Source: Lysobacterales bacterium (GTDB lineage Bacteria; Pseudomonadota; Gammaproteobacteria; Xanthomonadales; Rhodanobacteraceae). Taken from it: a stretch of DNA of 5,815 nt. Of this stretch, positions 1-5,815 are shown piece after piece. The DNA lies in NCBI GenBank assembly GCA_013298265.1, contig JAAFHE010000283.1, forward strand, positions 1 to 5,815, in the 5' to 3' direction. The notes under the pieces are model-generated. The model was not told where the DNA came from. It did no database searches and worked only from the letters and a program-made list of their open reading frames with translations. Position 1 is the first letter of the stretch. Each line of letters opens with the position of its first letter. A program made the translations under genes and the position numbers.

Positions 1-39
1 AACCGTCATCCAGCGACACACAAACCCCACGCCAACTCC

Positions 40-45
40 AAGGAG
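40..45 (+). promoter_or_regulatory. Ribosome binding site of ohr
   Basis: AAGGAG lies six bases upstream of the ATG at 52, a near-perfect anti-16S match at good spacing. It fixes the ohr start. Confidence 0.85.
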
Positions 46-51
46 AACACC

Positions 52-477
52 ATGTCCATCGCCAACGTCCTCTACCGCGCCCAAGCCCAGGCCACCGGCG
101 GCCGCGACGGCCAGGCCAGCTCGGCCAACAACGCACTCAGCGTCAAGCTGTCCACGCCGCGTGAGCTCGGCGGCGCCGGCGGCGACGGCACCAATCCCGA
201 GCAACTGTTCGCCGCGGGCTACTCGGCCTGCTTCATCGGCGCGATGAAATTCGTCGCCGGCCAGCAGAAGATCGCACTGCCCGCCGATACCCGCATCGAA
301 GGACTGGTCGGCATCGGCCAGATCCCGCAAGGCTTCGGCATCGAAGTCGAACTGCGCATCTCGCTTCCGGGCCTGCCGCACGAACAGGCGCAGGCACTGG
401 TCGACGCCGCGCACCAGGTCTGCCCGTACTCCAACGCGACGCGCGGCAATATCGACGTGACGCTGACGCTGGTCTGA
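52..477 (+). CDS. ohr: Organic hydroperoxide resistance protein, Ohr subfamily of OsmC/Ohr
   Basis: Complete 141-residue protein, the usual Ohr length. Ohr is a cytoplasmic, thiol-dependent peroxidase that reduces organic and fatty-acid hydroperoxides to alcohols and is recycled by lipoylated proteins (family knowledge). The residues expected of the Ohr active site are all visible: Arg18, Glu50 in a [15 protein letters not shown] segment, the peroxidatic Cys60, and the resolving Cys124 within the hallmark [11 protein letters not shown] motif (123-133). That motif separates Ohr from OsmC proper. The start is supported by AAGGAG at 40-45, six bases before the ATG. Only 51 bases lie upstream, so its promoter and any OhrR operator are mostly outside the window; I see no clear palindrome there. 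The gene is convergent with the Asp-box protein gene at 678-3896 and followed by a strong hairpin. Identification is very secure; in vivo substrate range is inferred. Confidence 0.96.
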   Translation: MSIANVLYRAQAQATGGRDGQASSANNALSVKLSTPRELGGAGGDGTNPEQLFAAGYSACFIGAMKFVAGQQKIALPADTRIEGLVGIGQIPQGFGIEVELRISLPGLPHEQAQALVDAAHQVCPYSNATRGNIDVTLTLV

Positions 478-495
478 ACCTCTTCGTATTTCCAC

Positions 496-528
496 AGGCG
501 CTGCGGCGGCCGGCCCGCCGCAGCGCCT
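496..528 (+). terminator. GC-rich hairpin 3' of ohr, possible transcription terminator
   Basis: Bases 496-509 are perfectly complementary to 515-528: a 14-bp stem, nearly all G:C, with a five-base loop (CCGGC). It starts 19 bases after the ohr stop codon, a typical terminator position. No T-run follows the stem on either strand, so it is not a textbook intrinsic terminator. It could still stop or pause polymerase, or protect the ohr mRNA 3' end. It also lies 150 bases beyond the end of the convergent gene at 678-3896, so it might act on both transcripts. The hairpin is seen directly; its role is inferred. Confidence 0.55.
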
Positions 529-677
529 CCCTCAGCCAACCCACTCATCGAGCGTCCACGACGGTGTTGAGGACAACCGGCGCACTGTCACACCGGTGCG
601 CGCAACATGTGCCAGGACAGGCGTATCGGCGACCGTAACAAAAGGCATACGAGACATCCGAGCCGGGCACACACGCC

Positions 678-3600
678 TCAGTCCTGCTTTCTGCGCTCCG
701 GGGCCGTCGGCGCAATGGCTTGTGAACCCAGTCGCGCAAAAGCGCTGCGCAATTCACTGCTCGACAGTGCTGCCTGCGGCTCGCCAGAGGGCGCGGCTCC
801 GATTTCCGGCAGCCCCTTGTTCTTCAGTGCGGCATTGAGCTTGCTCAGCGGCCCATCACTGAGTTTCGCGTACTCGGCCTCGACTTCGTCGAGCTCGCGC
901 TTGAGAACACGGTAGCGCTCAAGCTGATACGGAGCGGGCGCGCCCTCATACGACATGATGGCGCCGTAGAGCATGTCCGTGTGCTCGCGAATCCGCTCCT
1001 CGCCAGTGATCGCCCCACCTTCCTTCGTTGCGACGATCTTCTTGCGCACGGCATCGGCGGCGGCGGCGAACTGTTCGAGATCGGCGCGCAGGGCGTCGTT
1101 CTTTTCCAGCTTGGAGATGGTCTCTTCGGCCAAGCCGCGGGCATGCACGATACGCGCGCTGAGGTCGGTCATCTGGCCGAACAACGCGTGTACATCCATC
1201 GCAGCGTCGAACTGCGCCTGGCGATCGGCGATGGTGAAGTCGGCGCGCCGGTCCAGCCCTATGTCGACCTTGTGCTCATACACCTGCTTGCCCTTGGTCA
1301 GCCGCACGGTATAGGTGCCGGGTACGACGCGCGGCCCCTGCAGCGAGTTGAACGCGACCTGCGCGGCCTTCGGCGTCCGCGGCGCCGCGACACGCATGGA
1401 CCAGCTCACCCGGTTGATGCCGCGCCGCTTGCTGGCCGGAATGGTGTCGACCAGCTTTCCCTGCGCATCGAAGATTTCCAGCTTCATCGCACCGAACAGA
1501 TGCCGGCTGCGCTGGTAGTAGGTGATCACCGCCCCACCCTGAGGGTTCTGTCCCGTGAACTTGGCATCGCCTTCGGACCAGCCTCCGACGCCGCCAAAGC
1601 GCTGCTGCACCGGGCTGGATTCCAGGAACGTAGCCTCCGCAGCCAGCACGGAATCACTGAGCTGGCGCAACGGTGTGATGTCGTCGATGACCCAGATGCC
1701 ACGGCCATGGGTGGCCAGGATCAGATCGTTTTCCCGCTGCTGGCTTACGATGTCGCGGACCGCGACGCTGGGGAAATCCCCGCCCTTGAACTCGGCCCAA
1801 CGCCGGCCTGCATCCGCGCTGATCCACAGGCCCAGCTCGGTGCCGATGAACAGCAGGCCGGGCTTCACCGTGTCCTCCTTGATTACATGAGCATAGCCAC
1901 GCAGACCCTGCGCAGGCCCTGCGATACGCGTCCACGATTTGCCATAGTCGGTGGTCCGGTACGCGTAGGCTTCCATGTCGCCGAAACTGTGGCGGTCGAA
2001 GGTCGCATACGCGGTGGCGGCGTCAAAGCGGCTGGCTTCGATCGAAGACACCCAGGAACGGGCGGGCAGCCCCTTGATGTTCTGCACGACGTTGGTCCAG
2101 CTCTTCGCACCGTCACGGCTGATTTGCACATTGCCATCGTCCGTGCCGACCCAGATGGTCCGCGCGTCCTTGGGCGACTCACTGATCGTGTAGATGGTCG
2201 TGTGCATTTCCGCGGAACTGTTGTCCACGGTAATGCCGCCGGACAATTCCTGCTGCTGCTTGCTGCTGTCGTTGGTAGTCAGGTCCGGCGAAATGCGCTC
2301 CCAGTTCTGACCGTGATCGCGGCTGCGGAACAGGAACTGCGCACCGACGTACAAGGTTCCAGGTTCGTTGGGACTGAGATGGATCGGTGTGTTCCAGTTG
2401 AAGCGCAGCTTCTCCAGGTAACCGGCCTTAGGCTGTATATCGCGGGCGGCACGTGTCTTGCGATTGATGCGCGCAATGTTTCCACCCTGATACTCGGCGT
2501 ACACATAGTCGGGATCGGACGGATCGGCAAACACCCAGAAGCCGTCACCGCCGTAGATGTTTTCCCAGCGATCATTGGTAATGCCGCCGGGAAACTCCGA
2601 ATCACCGATCCAGGAGCTGTTGTCCTGCAGGCCGCCGTAGACCTGATAGGGATCCTGCGCGTCCACACTCACATGGTAAAACTGTGAAATTGGCAAGTTT
2701 TCGCTTTTCCACCAGCGATTGCCACCATCAAAGGATGTCCATAGCCCGCCATCGTCACCGCCGATCACATGCTGCGTGTTTGTGGGATTTATCCACAGGT
2801 CATGCCAGTCGCCATGGGCGCCGCCGCCCGCCCCCGAGAAGCTTTTGCCGGCGTCGTCGGAGACGATCAGGCCAAGATTCATCTTGAACACCCGATCCGG
2901 GTTCACCGGATCGACGACGAGCTTGGCGAAGTAGAACGGCCGCCAGACCATGAACTGGCTCTTGTCGCGCGCCTCGAAGGTCTTTCCGGCGTCGCTGGAC
3001 ACGTACAGGCCCGAGTCGACGCCCTCCACAAAGGCATAGACGCGGTTCGGATCCGACGGAGCAATCTGCACCTCGACGCGGCCCCAGGGTTTACCCGGCA
3101 AGCCCGGACTGCGTTCCCCGTTCAATTCGGTCCAGGTCTTGCCGCCGTCGCTGCTGCGGAACAGCGCGCTGCCGCTCGGCGCTTCGGGGCCTTCGCCGCC
3201 GGAACGGAACGTCCAGCCCTTGCGCCGGAAGTCCCACAGCCCTGCATAGATCAGGTCGGGGTTCTTCGTGTCCATGCTCAGGCCGGAGCAGCCCGTCGAC
3301 AAGTTGCCACCCTTGAGGATCAGCTCCCAGTTCTTGCCGCCATCGGTGGTCTTGTAGAGTCCGCGCGCGCTGGAGTCGCTCCACAGTTTTCCTGGCACGC
3401 AGGCGTACACGCTGTCGGCCCGGCGCGGGTCGACAATGATCTGACTGATGCGTTCGGAGTCCGGCAGGCCCGCGTAACTGAAACTCTCGCCGCCATCGGT
3501 GGACTTGTAGACGCCGTTGCCGACAGAAACGGAATTGCGCGTCCAGCTCTCGCCGGTACCGACCCATAGGTTCTTTGGGTTCGACGGGTCCAGCGCGAGC

Positions 3601-3896
3601 GCGCCGATCGATTGCACCGGCTGCTGGTCAAAAATCGGCTTGAAGGTCGTGCCACCGTCGCTGGACTTCCAGACGCCGCCACTGGCGGCGCCGACGTAGA
3701 GCGTGGTCTTGCCGTCTGGATTGTTGTGCGCCGCAATCGCGGCGATTCGACCGCTCATGGCCGCCGACCCGATGTTGCGTGCACCGAGACCGGACACCGT
3801 GCCGCTGTCGAACCGCAGCGCCGGGACGGACTCAACCGCATATGCAGCACTGGCGAAAAGAGCGATCACGAGAGTAATCAGGGATTTCGTCTTCAT
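678..3896 (-). CDS. Exported Asp-box (BNR) repeat protein, Vps10/sortilin-like propeller
   Basis: 1072 residues, typical of the large bacterial 'glycosyl hydrolase BNR repeat' or 'WD40/YVTN/BNR-like' proteins. Residues 1-20 form a Sec signal peptide (KTK, hydrophobic LITLVIALFASAAYA, probable cut after AYA), so it should be periplasmic or secreted. Eleven Asp-boxes of the S/T-x-D-x-G-x-x-W/F type begin at residues 78, 132, 183, 248, 300, 346, 388, 525, 593, 648 and 693. They mark beta-propeller blades resembling the Sortilin-Vps10 fold. Residues about 780-880 (NPQGGAVITYY ... LEIFDAQGKLVDTI ... PGTYTVRLTKGK) look like a FlgD-type Ig domain. Residues about 885-1030 are charged and helical, possibly coiled coil. 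The ATG has AAGGGA eight bases upstream. It is the second gene of an operon with the LolA-like gene. Asp-boxes are structural, not catalytic, and I see no sialidase FRIP motif, so no enzyme activity should be assigned. Fold is confident; substrate or partner is unknown. Confidence 0.9.
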   Translation of the reverse strand: MKTKSLITLVIALFASAAYAVESVPALRFDSGTVSGLGARNIGSAAMSGRIAAIAAHNNPDGKTTLYVGAASGGVWKSSDGGTTFKPIFDQQPVQSIGALALDPSNPKNLWVGTGESWTRNSVSVGNGVYKSTDGGESFSYAGLPDSERISQIIVDPRRADSVYACVPGKLWSDSSARGLYKTTDGGKNWELILKGGNLSTGCSGLSMDTKNPDLIYAGLWDFRRKGWTFRSGGEGPEAPSGSALFRSSDGGKTWTELNGERSPGLPGKPWGRVEVQIAPSDPNRVYAFVEGVDSGLYVSSDAGKTFEARDKSQFMVWRPFYFAKLVVDPVNPDRVFKMNLGLIVSDDAGKSFSGAGGGAHGDWHDLWINPTNTQHVIGGDDGGLWTSFDGGNRWWKSENLPISQFYHVSVDAQDPYQVYGGLQDNSSWIGDSEFPGGITNDRWENIYGGDGFWVFADPSDPDYVYAEYQGGNIARINRKTRAARDIQPKAGYLEKLRFNWNTPIHLSPNEPGTLYVGAQFLFRSRDHGQNWERISPDLTTNDSSKQQQELSGGITVDNSSAEMHTTIYTISESPKDARTIWVGTDDGNVQISRDGAKSWTNVVQNIKGLPARSWVSSIEASRFDAATAYATFDRHSFGDMEAYAYRTTDYGKSWTRIAGPAQGLRGYAHVIKEDTVKPGLLFIGTELGLWISADAGRRWAEFKGGDFPSVAVRDIVSQQRENDLILATHGRGIWVIDDITPLRQLSDSVLAAEATFLESSPVQQRFGGVGGWSEGDAKFTGQNPQGGAVITYYQRSRHLFGAMKLEIFDAQGKLVDTIPASKRRGINRVSWSMRVAAPRTPKAAQVAFNSLQGPRVVPGTYTVRLTKGKQVYEHKVDIGLDRRADFTIADRQAQFDAAMDVHALFGQMTDLSARIVHARGLAEETISKLEKNDALRADLEQFAAAADAVRKKIVATKEGGAITGEERIREHTDMLYGAIMSYEGAPAPYQLERYRVLKRELDEVEAEYAKLSDGPLSKLNAALKNKGLPEIGAAPSGEPQAALSSSELRSAFARLGSQAIAPTAPERRKQD

Positions 3897-3904
3897 GGCT
3901 TTCG

Positions 3905-3910
3905 TCCCTT
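3905..3910 (-). promoter_or_regulatory. Ribosome binding site of the Asp-box gene, overlapping the preceding stop codon
   Basis: On the minus strand the sequence reads TAAGGGA, then eight bases, then ATG. The first two A residues of AAGGGA are also the last two bases of the TAA stop of the LolA-like gene (3909-3911). Ribosomes finishing the first gene therefore stop directly on the initiation site of the second, an arrangement that favours translational coupling. Confidence 0.75.
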
Positions 3911-4652
3911 ACTTCGCGGCGGGATAGGCGAACAGGAAATCGTCGAGCGCCACGTTGGCCTCGGCCTTCTGGATCGTGATCTTCTGATCCTTCGGCTGCC
4001 CTTTGCGGCCCGATTCGATCGAGAACGGCAGGTATACGCCCGCCACCTGCTCGTAGTTGCCCAGGTCGTTTTCCTGCTCGAACTCGACCCCGCGCACGGT
4101 CGTCAGCGTGCTGCTGCGGATCTCCAGGAAGTAGTCGGGATCCAGGTAGACGTACTGGGTATCGCCGTCGGCCAGCCTGATCTTGATCTTGTGCGCCGAT
4201 GTACCGTCGACGTCCTGTGTCCCCATGTATTCCACTTTGTGGCCTTTGTCGCGCCAGTCGACGAGCGGTCCATCGAAGTCGGCGGCCTGGGCCAGGCCCT
4301 TGGCCTGGTCTGCGGCAAGCCGCTCCGGATCCTTGCGCCCCTGGAACGGCTGTATCTGCCAGGCATCCTTGCCATCCCAGGCAGTCACGGCGGTCAGGCC
4401 TTGCAGTGATGCCTCAGTTCGGTAGCCGCCACCACGGCGGTGAAATTGAACATAGCCAAGTTCGAAAGAGGAGTCGCCTCCGTCAATCTTCAGACTCCCT
4501 TCGAATCTGAGCGATCGGATGGCCCGGAGCTTGTCGATTCCGCCGCGCGCGTGAATGTTTTTTTCGATGAGCTCGGATACGGTCGGCGACTGAGCGGACG
4601 CAGCTATCGACTGGATGAACAACAACGCAAACACAACACAACGTAGAGCCAT
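3909..4652 (-). CDS. Exported LolA-like (outer membrane lipoprotein-sorting family) protein
   Basis: 247 residues from the ATG at 4652. Residues 1-20 are a good Sec signal peptide (MALRC, hydrophobic VVFALLFIQSIA, cut near ASA), with no lipobox cysteine at the cut site, so a soluble periplasmic protein is expected. The rest has the alternating beta-strand pattern and segments of LolA/LolB-like periplasmic proteins: an N-terminal helix with a GGIDKLRAIRSLRFEGSLK segment (37-55), YRTEASLQGLTAVTAWDGKDAW (77-98), VYLDPDYFLEIRS (168-180) and YEQVAGVYLPFSIE (200-213). That pattern fits the broad family annotated 'outer membrane lipoprotein-sorting protein', which probably binds lipid or another hydrophobic ligand; it is not LolA itself. 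The frame stays open upstream to 4967, but GGAG at 4660-4663 and the signal peptide choose this start. It is the first gene of an operon with the Asp-box gene, 12 bases downstream. Family assignment is moderate; function is unknown. Confidence 0.82.
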   Translation of the reverse strand: MALRCVVFALLFIQSIAASAQSPTVSELIEKNIHARGGIDKLRAIRSLRFEGSLKIDGGDSSFELGYVQFHRRGGGYRTEASLQGLTAVTAWDGKDAWQIQPFQGRKDPERLAADQAKGLAQAADFDGPLVDWRDKGHKVEYMGTQDVDGTSAHKIKIRLADGDTQYVYLDPDYFLEIRSSTLTTVRGVEFEQENDLGNYEQVAGVYLPFSIESGRKGQPKDQKITIQKAEANVALDDFLFAYPAAK

Positions 4653-4659
4653 TTCAGAT

Positions 4660-4663
4660 CTCC
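4660..4663 (-). promoter_or_regulatory. Ribosome binding site that decides the LolA-like start
   Basis: GGAG on the minus strand, seven bases before the ATG at 4652. The same reading frame continues 105 codons further upstream without a stop, so this site, together with the signal peptide that begins exactly here, is what sets the start. Confidence 0.75.
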
Positions 4664-4988
4664 AGTTACTCCGACTATCAGGTTGTTGAGAAAGCAGCAG
4701 AAACTCCCTTCTCAACCGAACGTCCGACGCTGCAAACCAGTCCTCAATGACGGCCTTGGTGTCGACGTAGCGCCACCCGCTCCAGGCATAAGGCCATCGC
4801 ACCCTACCTGCTGCCGTACCGACGCGGGCCTGCTCGGTTTCGCCCTCGTCGTCGTGGGCTTCCGTACTGCCCCGACATGGCAGACACCGGGCAATGCGAT
4901 AGCTATCACGATGACGCGAAACGAAGGGGCCGGAACGGCTACATCGGGTGAAGTATGCGTAAGACACGGCGCCGCAGGATCATCGTTC
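4664..4988. other. Divergent intergenic region without a recognisable gene
   Basis: About 325 bases between the two divergent units. Open frames exist on both strands (to 4967 on minus, 4683-4997 on plus), but their translations are rich in Arg, Ser, Pro, Cys and Trp and lack a convincing ribosome binding site or family signature, so I do not call them genes. The region must hold the promoter of the minus-strand operon. A weak -10-like GATAGT (minus strand, 4674-4679) is present, but no good -35 accompanies it, so I do not call a promoter. An inverted repeat at 4685-4716 is listed separately. Confidence 0.6.
4685..4716 (-). repeat. Inverted repeat in the leader of the LolA-like operon
   Basis: GTTGAGAA at 4685-4692 is the exact reverse complement of TTCTCAAC at 4709-4716: an 8-bp stem with a 16-base spacer, 32 bases upstream of the start codon of the minus-strand operon. 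It could be a leader hairpin or a regulator half-site pair, or chance; arms of this length are not rare. Confidence 0.35.
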
Positions 4989-5016
4989 TTGAATTAGTAA
5001 TGTTATGTTATAACAT
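4989..5016 (+). promoter_or_regulatory. Candidate sigma-70 promoter of the COG0523 gene
   Basis: TTGAAT (4989-4994) resembles a -35 box; TAACAT (5011-5016), 16 bases further on, matches four of six bases of the -10 consensus. This is the AT-rich patch of an otherwise GC-rich region, at a sensible distance from the ATG at 5085. The -10 element falls inside the palindrome at 5002-5019, so a repressor there would block polymerase. The exact -10 register is uncertain because the palindrome offers several TATAAC-like hexamers. Confidence 0.45.
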
Positions 5017-5019
5017 AAC
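5002..5019. promoter_or_regulatory. Zur-type operator (perfect 18-bp palindrome)
   Basis: GTTATGTTATAACATAAC is a perfect 18-bp inverted repeat (centre between 5010 and 5011). Its ATGTTATAACAT core has the form of proteobacterial Zur boxes, the zinc-uptake regulator of the Fur family. It lies 65 bases before the start of a COG0523 GTPase of the YciC/ZigA type, a gene class commonly repressed by Zur when zinc is plentiful. Site and downstream gene support each other. The palindrome is read directly; Zur as the bound protein is inference from motif and context. Confidence 0.82.
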
Positions 5020-5072
5020 TACTCGAGTCGCCATGCCTGGGACTCGTCAGCGACCACTGTCATCTCGTCAAC

Positions 5073-5077
5073 AAGGA
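5073..5077 (+). promoter_or_regulatory. Ribosome binding site of the COG0523 gene
   Basis: AAGGA lies seven bases before the ATG at 5085 and fixes that start. The GTPase core ([16 protein letters not shown]) begins about 13 residues in, as expected for the family. Confidence 0.8.
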
Positions 5078-5084
5078 TAGGTCC

Positions 5085-5815
5085 ATGCTCCACGCGCAGC
5101 TTCCCGCCGGCCGTGAACGGCTGCCAGTCACCGTATTGTCAGGCTTTCTCGGTGCCGGCAAGACCACGCTGCTCAATCAGGTGCTCCGCAATCGCGAAGG
5201 CCTCAAGGTTGCCGTCATCGTGAACGATATGAGCGAAATCAATATCGACGCGGCCCTGATCAAGGACGCGGGAGCCGAGCTGAGCCGGACCGAGGAGACA
5301 CTGATCGAGTTCAGCAATGGCTGCATCTGCTGCACGTTGCGCGATGACCTGATGAGGGAAGTGAAGCGGCTGGCCGACGAGGCGCGCTTCGACTATCTGC
5401 TGATCGAATCTACAGGCGTCTCCGAGCCCATGCCGGTGGCGGCCACCTTCGAGGTACGCGACGAGAGCGGATTCAGTCTGGCCGATGTGGCGAGGCTGGA
5501 CACCCTGGTGACCGTCGTCGACGGCGTTCACTTCGTCGATCAATTTACCTCGACGCAACGGCTCGCCGATCGCGGCCTTGCAGACAGTGACGATGACCGC
5601 AGCATCGTCACTCTGCTCGGAGACCAGATCGAGTTCGCCGACGTCATCGTCATCAGCAAGTGCGATATCGCTGACCCGGACAAATTGGACACCACCAAAG
5701 CGGTGCTCCGGGGACTCAATCGTGATGCACGGATTCTCGAATCCAGCCACGGGGACTTGCCGTTGGGTGCAATCCTGGATACCCAGCTGTTCGATTTCGA
5801 TCGAGCACGCACAGC
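5085..5815 (+). CDS. COG0523 (CobW/G3E) GTPase, YciC/ZigA-type zinc metallochaperone, 3'-truncated by window
   Basis: 243 codons are visible, with no stop before the window edge; relatives run to about 400 residues. COG0523 proteins are cytoplasmic G3E GTPases that deliver metal to client proteins; the YciC/ZigA branch acts in zinc limitation. Visible motifs are Walker [10 protein letters not shown] (20-28), the subgroup segment [12 protein letters not shown] (44-55), the metal-binding CxCC motif in [13 protein letters not shown] (Cys80, Cys82, Cys83), [11 protein letters not shown] (105-115, the switch/Walker B region), and SKCD (191-194) at the position of the guanine-specifying NKxD motif. 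The segment around [10 protein letters not shown] and [16 protein letters not shown] is typical of the branch. The C-terminal CobW_C domain lies beyond the window. A Zur-like operator 65 bases upstream predicts induction when zinc is scarce. Family is very secure; the zinc role is inferred from subgroup and operator. A gene symbol (zigA, yciC) would be a guess. Confidence 0.93.
   Translation, partial: MLHAQLPAGRERLPVTVLSGFLGAGKTTLLNQVLRNREGLKVAVIVNDMSEINIDAALIKDAGAELSRTEETLIEFSNGCICCTLRDDLMREVKRLADEARFDYLLIESTGVSEPMPVAATFEVRDESGFSLADVARLDTLVTVVDGVHFVDQFTSTQRLADRGLADSDDDRSIVTLLGDQIEFADVIVISKCDIADPDKLDTTKAVLRGLNRDARILESSHGDLPLGAILDTQLFDFDRART

Noticed and set aside
576..601. Small overlapping inverted repeats (ACCGG/CCGGT and GCGCAC/GTGCGC) between ohr and the convergent gene
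   Set aside because: Stems of five or six base pairs in GC-rich DNA are expected by chance, and no T-run follows on either strand, so I do not call a terminator for the minus-strand operon here.
981..2687. A 568-codon plus-strand open frame inside the Asp-box gene, with similar frames at 2769-3569 and 3612-4409
   Set aside because: All three are codon-aligned with the minus-strand genes, so each codon is the reverse complement of a real codon. Stops there need TTA, CTA or TCA in the real genes, which are rare in GC-rich DNA. The sense strand has eleven Asp-boxes and signal peptides; the antisense products show no family features.
678..3896. Annotation of the Asp-box protein as a sialidase or glycosyl hydrolase
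   Set aside because: Asp-boxes are structural and occur in many non-enzymatic propellers. I see no FRIP motif or recognisable sialidase arginine triad, and the architecture fits Vps10-like proteins better.
4653..4967. A 105-codon N-terminal extension of the LolA-like protein
   Set aside because: The extension is rich in Arg, Ser, Cys and Trp, has no family features, and would bury a good signal peptide in the middle of the protein. GGAG at 4660-4663 supports the start at 4652.
4683..4997. A 104-codon plus-strand open frame in the intergenic region, possibly a decayed gene
   Set aside because: It opens on a TTG without a ribosome binding site, its translation shows no recognisable motif, and it runs into the Zur-box/promoter region.
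5002..5019. The palindrome as a transposon end, attachment site or terminator
   Set aside because: There is no transposase, integrase or flanking duplication, it is AT-rich with no loop, and it lies upstream of a gene overlapping a promoter-like sequence, which fits an operator.
5139..5750. A 203-codon minus-strand open frame
   Set aside because: It is codon-aligned opposite the COG0523 GTPase, whose Walker A and CxCC motifs leave no doubt which strand codes.
1..5815. CRISPR arrays, tRNA or rRNA genes, insertion sequences
   Set aside because: No regularly spaced direct repeats, no cloverleaf-like or rRNA-like stretches, and no transposase reading frames were seen.

Overview
The window is GC-rich (roughly 60% or more by eye) apart from a short AT-rich patch near 4985-5020. 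Base composition, AGGAG-type ribosome binding sites and gene content (a classical Ohr peroxidase, two Sec-exported envelope proteins, a Zur-box/COG0523 zinc module) suggest a high-GC Gram-negative proteobacterium, perhaps a Xanthomonadales- or Nevskiales-like gammaproteobacterium. That taxonomic guess is inference; no rRNA or other marker is present.

Layout: (1) 52-477, + strand: a complete Ohr-type organic hydroperoxide reductase, followed by a very stable GC-rich hairpin at 496-528. (2) 678-4652, - strand: a two-gene unit transcribed towards ohr. The first gene (3909-4652) encodes a 247-residue exported LolA-like protein. The second (678-3896) encodes a 1072-residue exported protein with eleven Asp-box (BNR) repeats in a Vps10/sortilin-like propeller, then a FlgD-like Ig domain and a helical tail. 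The genes are 12 nt apart, and the stop codon of the first abuts and partly overlaps the ribosome binding site of the second, so they are almost certainly one operon. (3) 4653-5084: a divergent intergenic region with no convincing gene. Its right end carries a perfect 18-bp palindrome (5002-5019) matching the form of a Zur operator. (4) 5085 to the window end, + strand: the first 243 codons of a COG0523 GTPase of the YciC/ZigA type, cut off by the window edge.

Three functional themes sit side by side: peroxide detoxification (ohr), an envelope-exported protein pair of unknown function, and a zinc-limitation response. The last is the best-supported regulatory story: a Zur-type operator overlapping a plausible promoter 65 nt before a metallochaperone GTPase gene. 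Every other long open frame (for example 981-2687, 2769-3569 and 3612-4409 on +, and 5139-5750 on -) lies codon-for-codon opposite a real gene and is explained by the rarity of TTA, CTA and TCA codons in GC-rich DNA. I found no strong evidence for an undescribed system. The least understood part is the operon of the LolA-like and Asp-box proteins.
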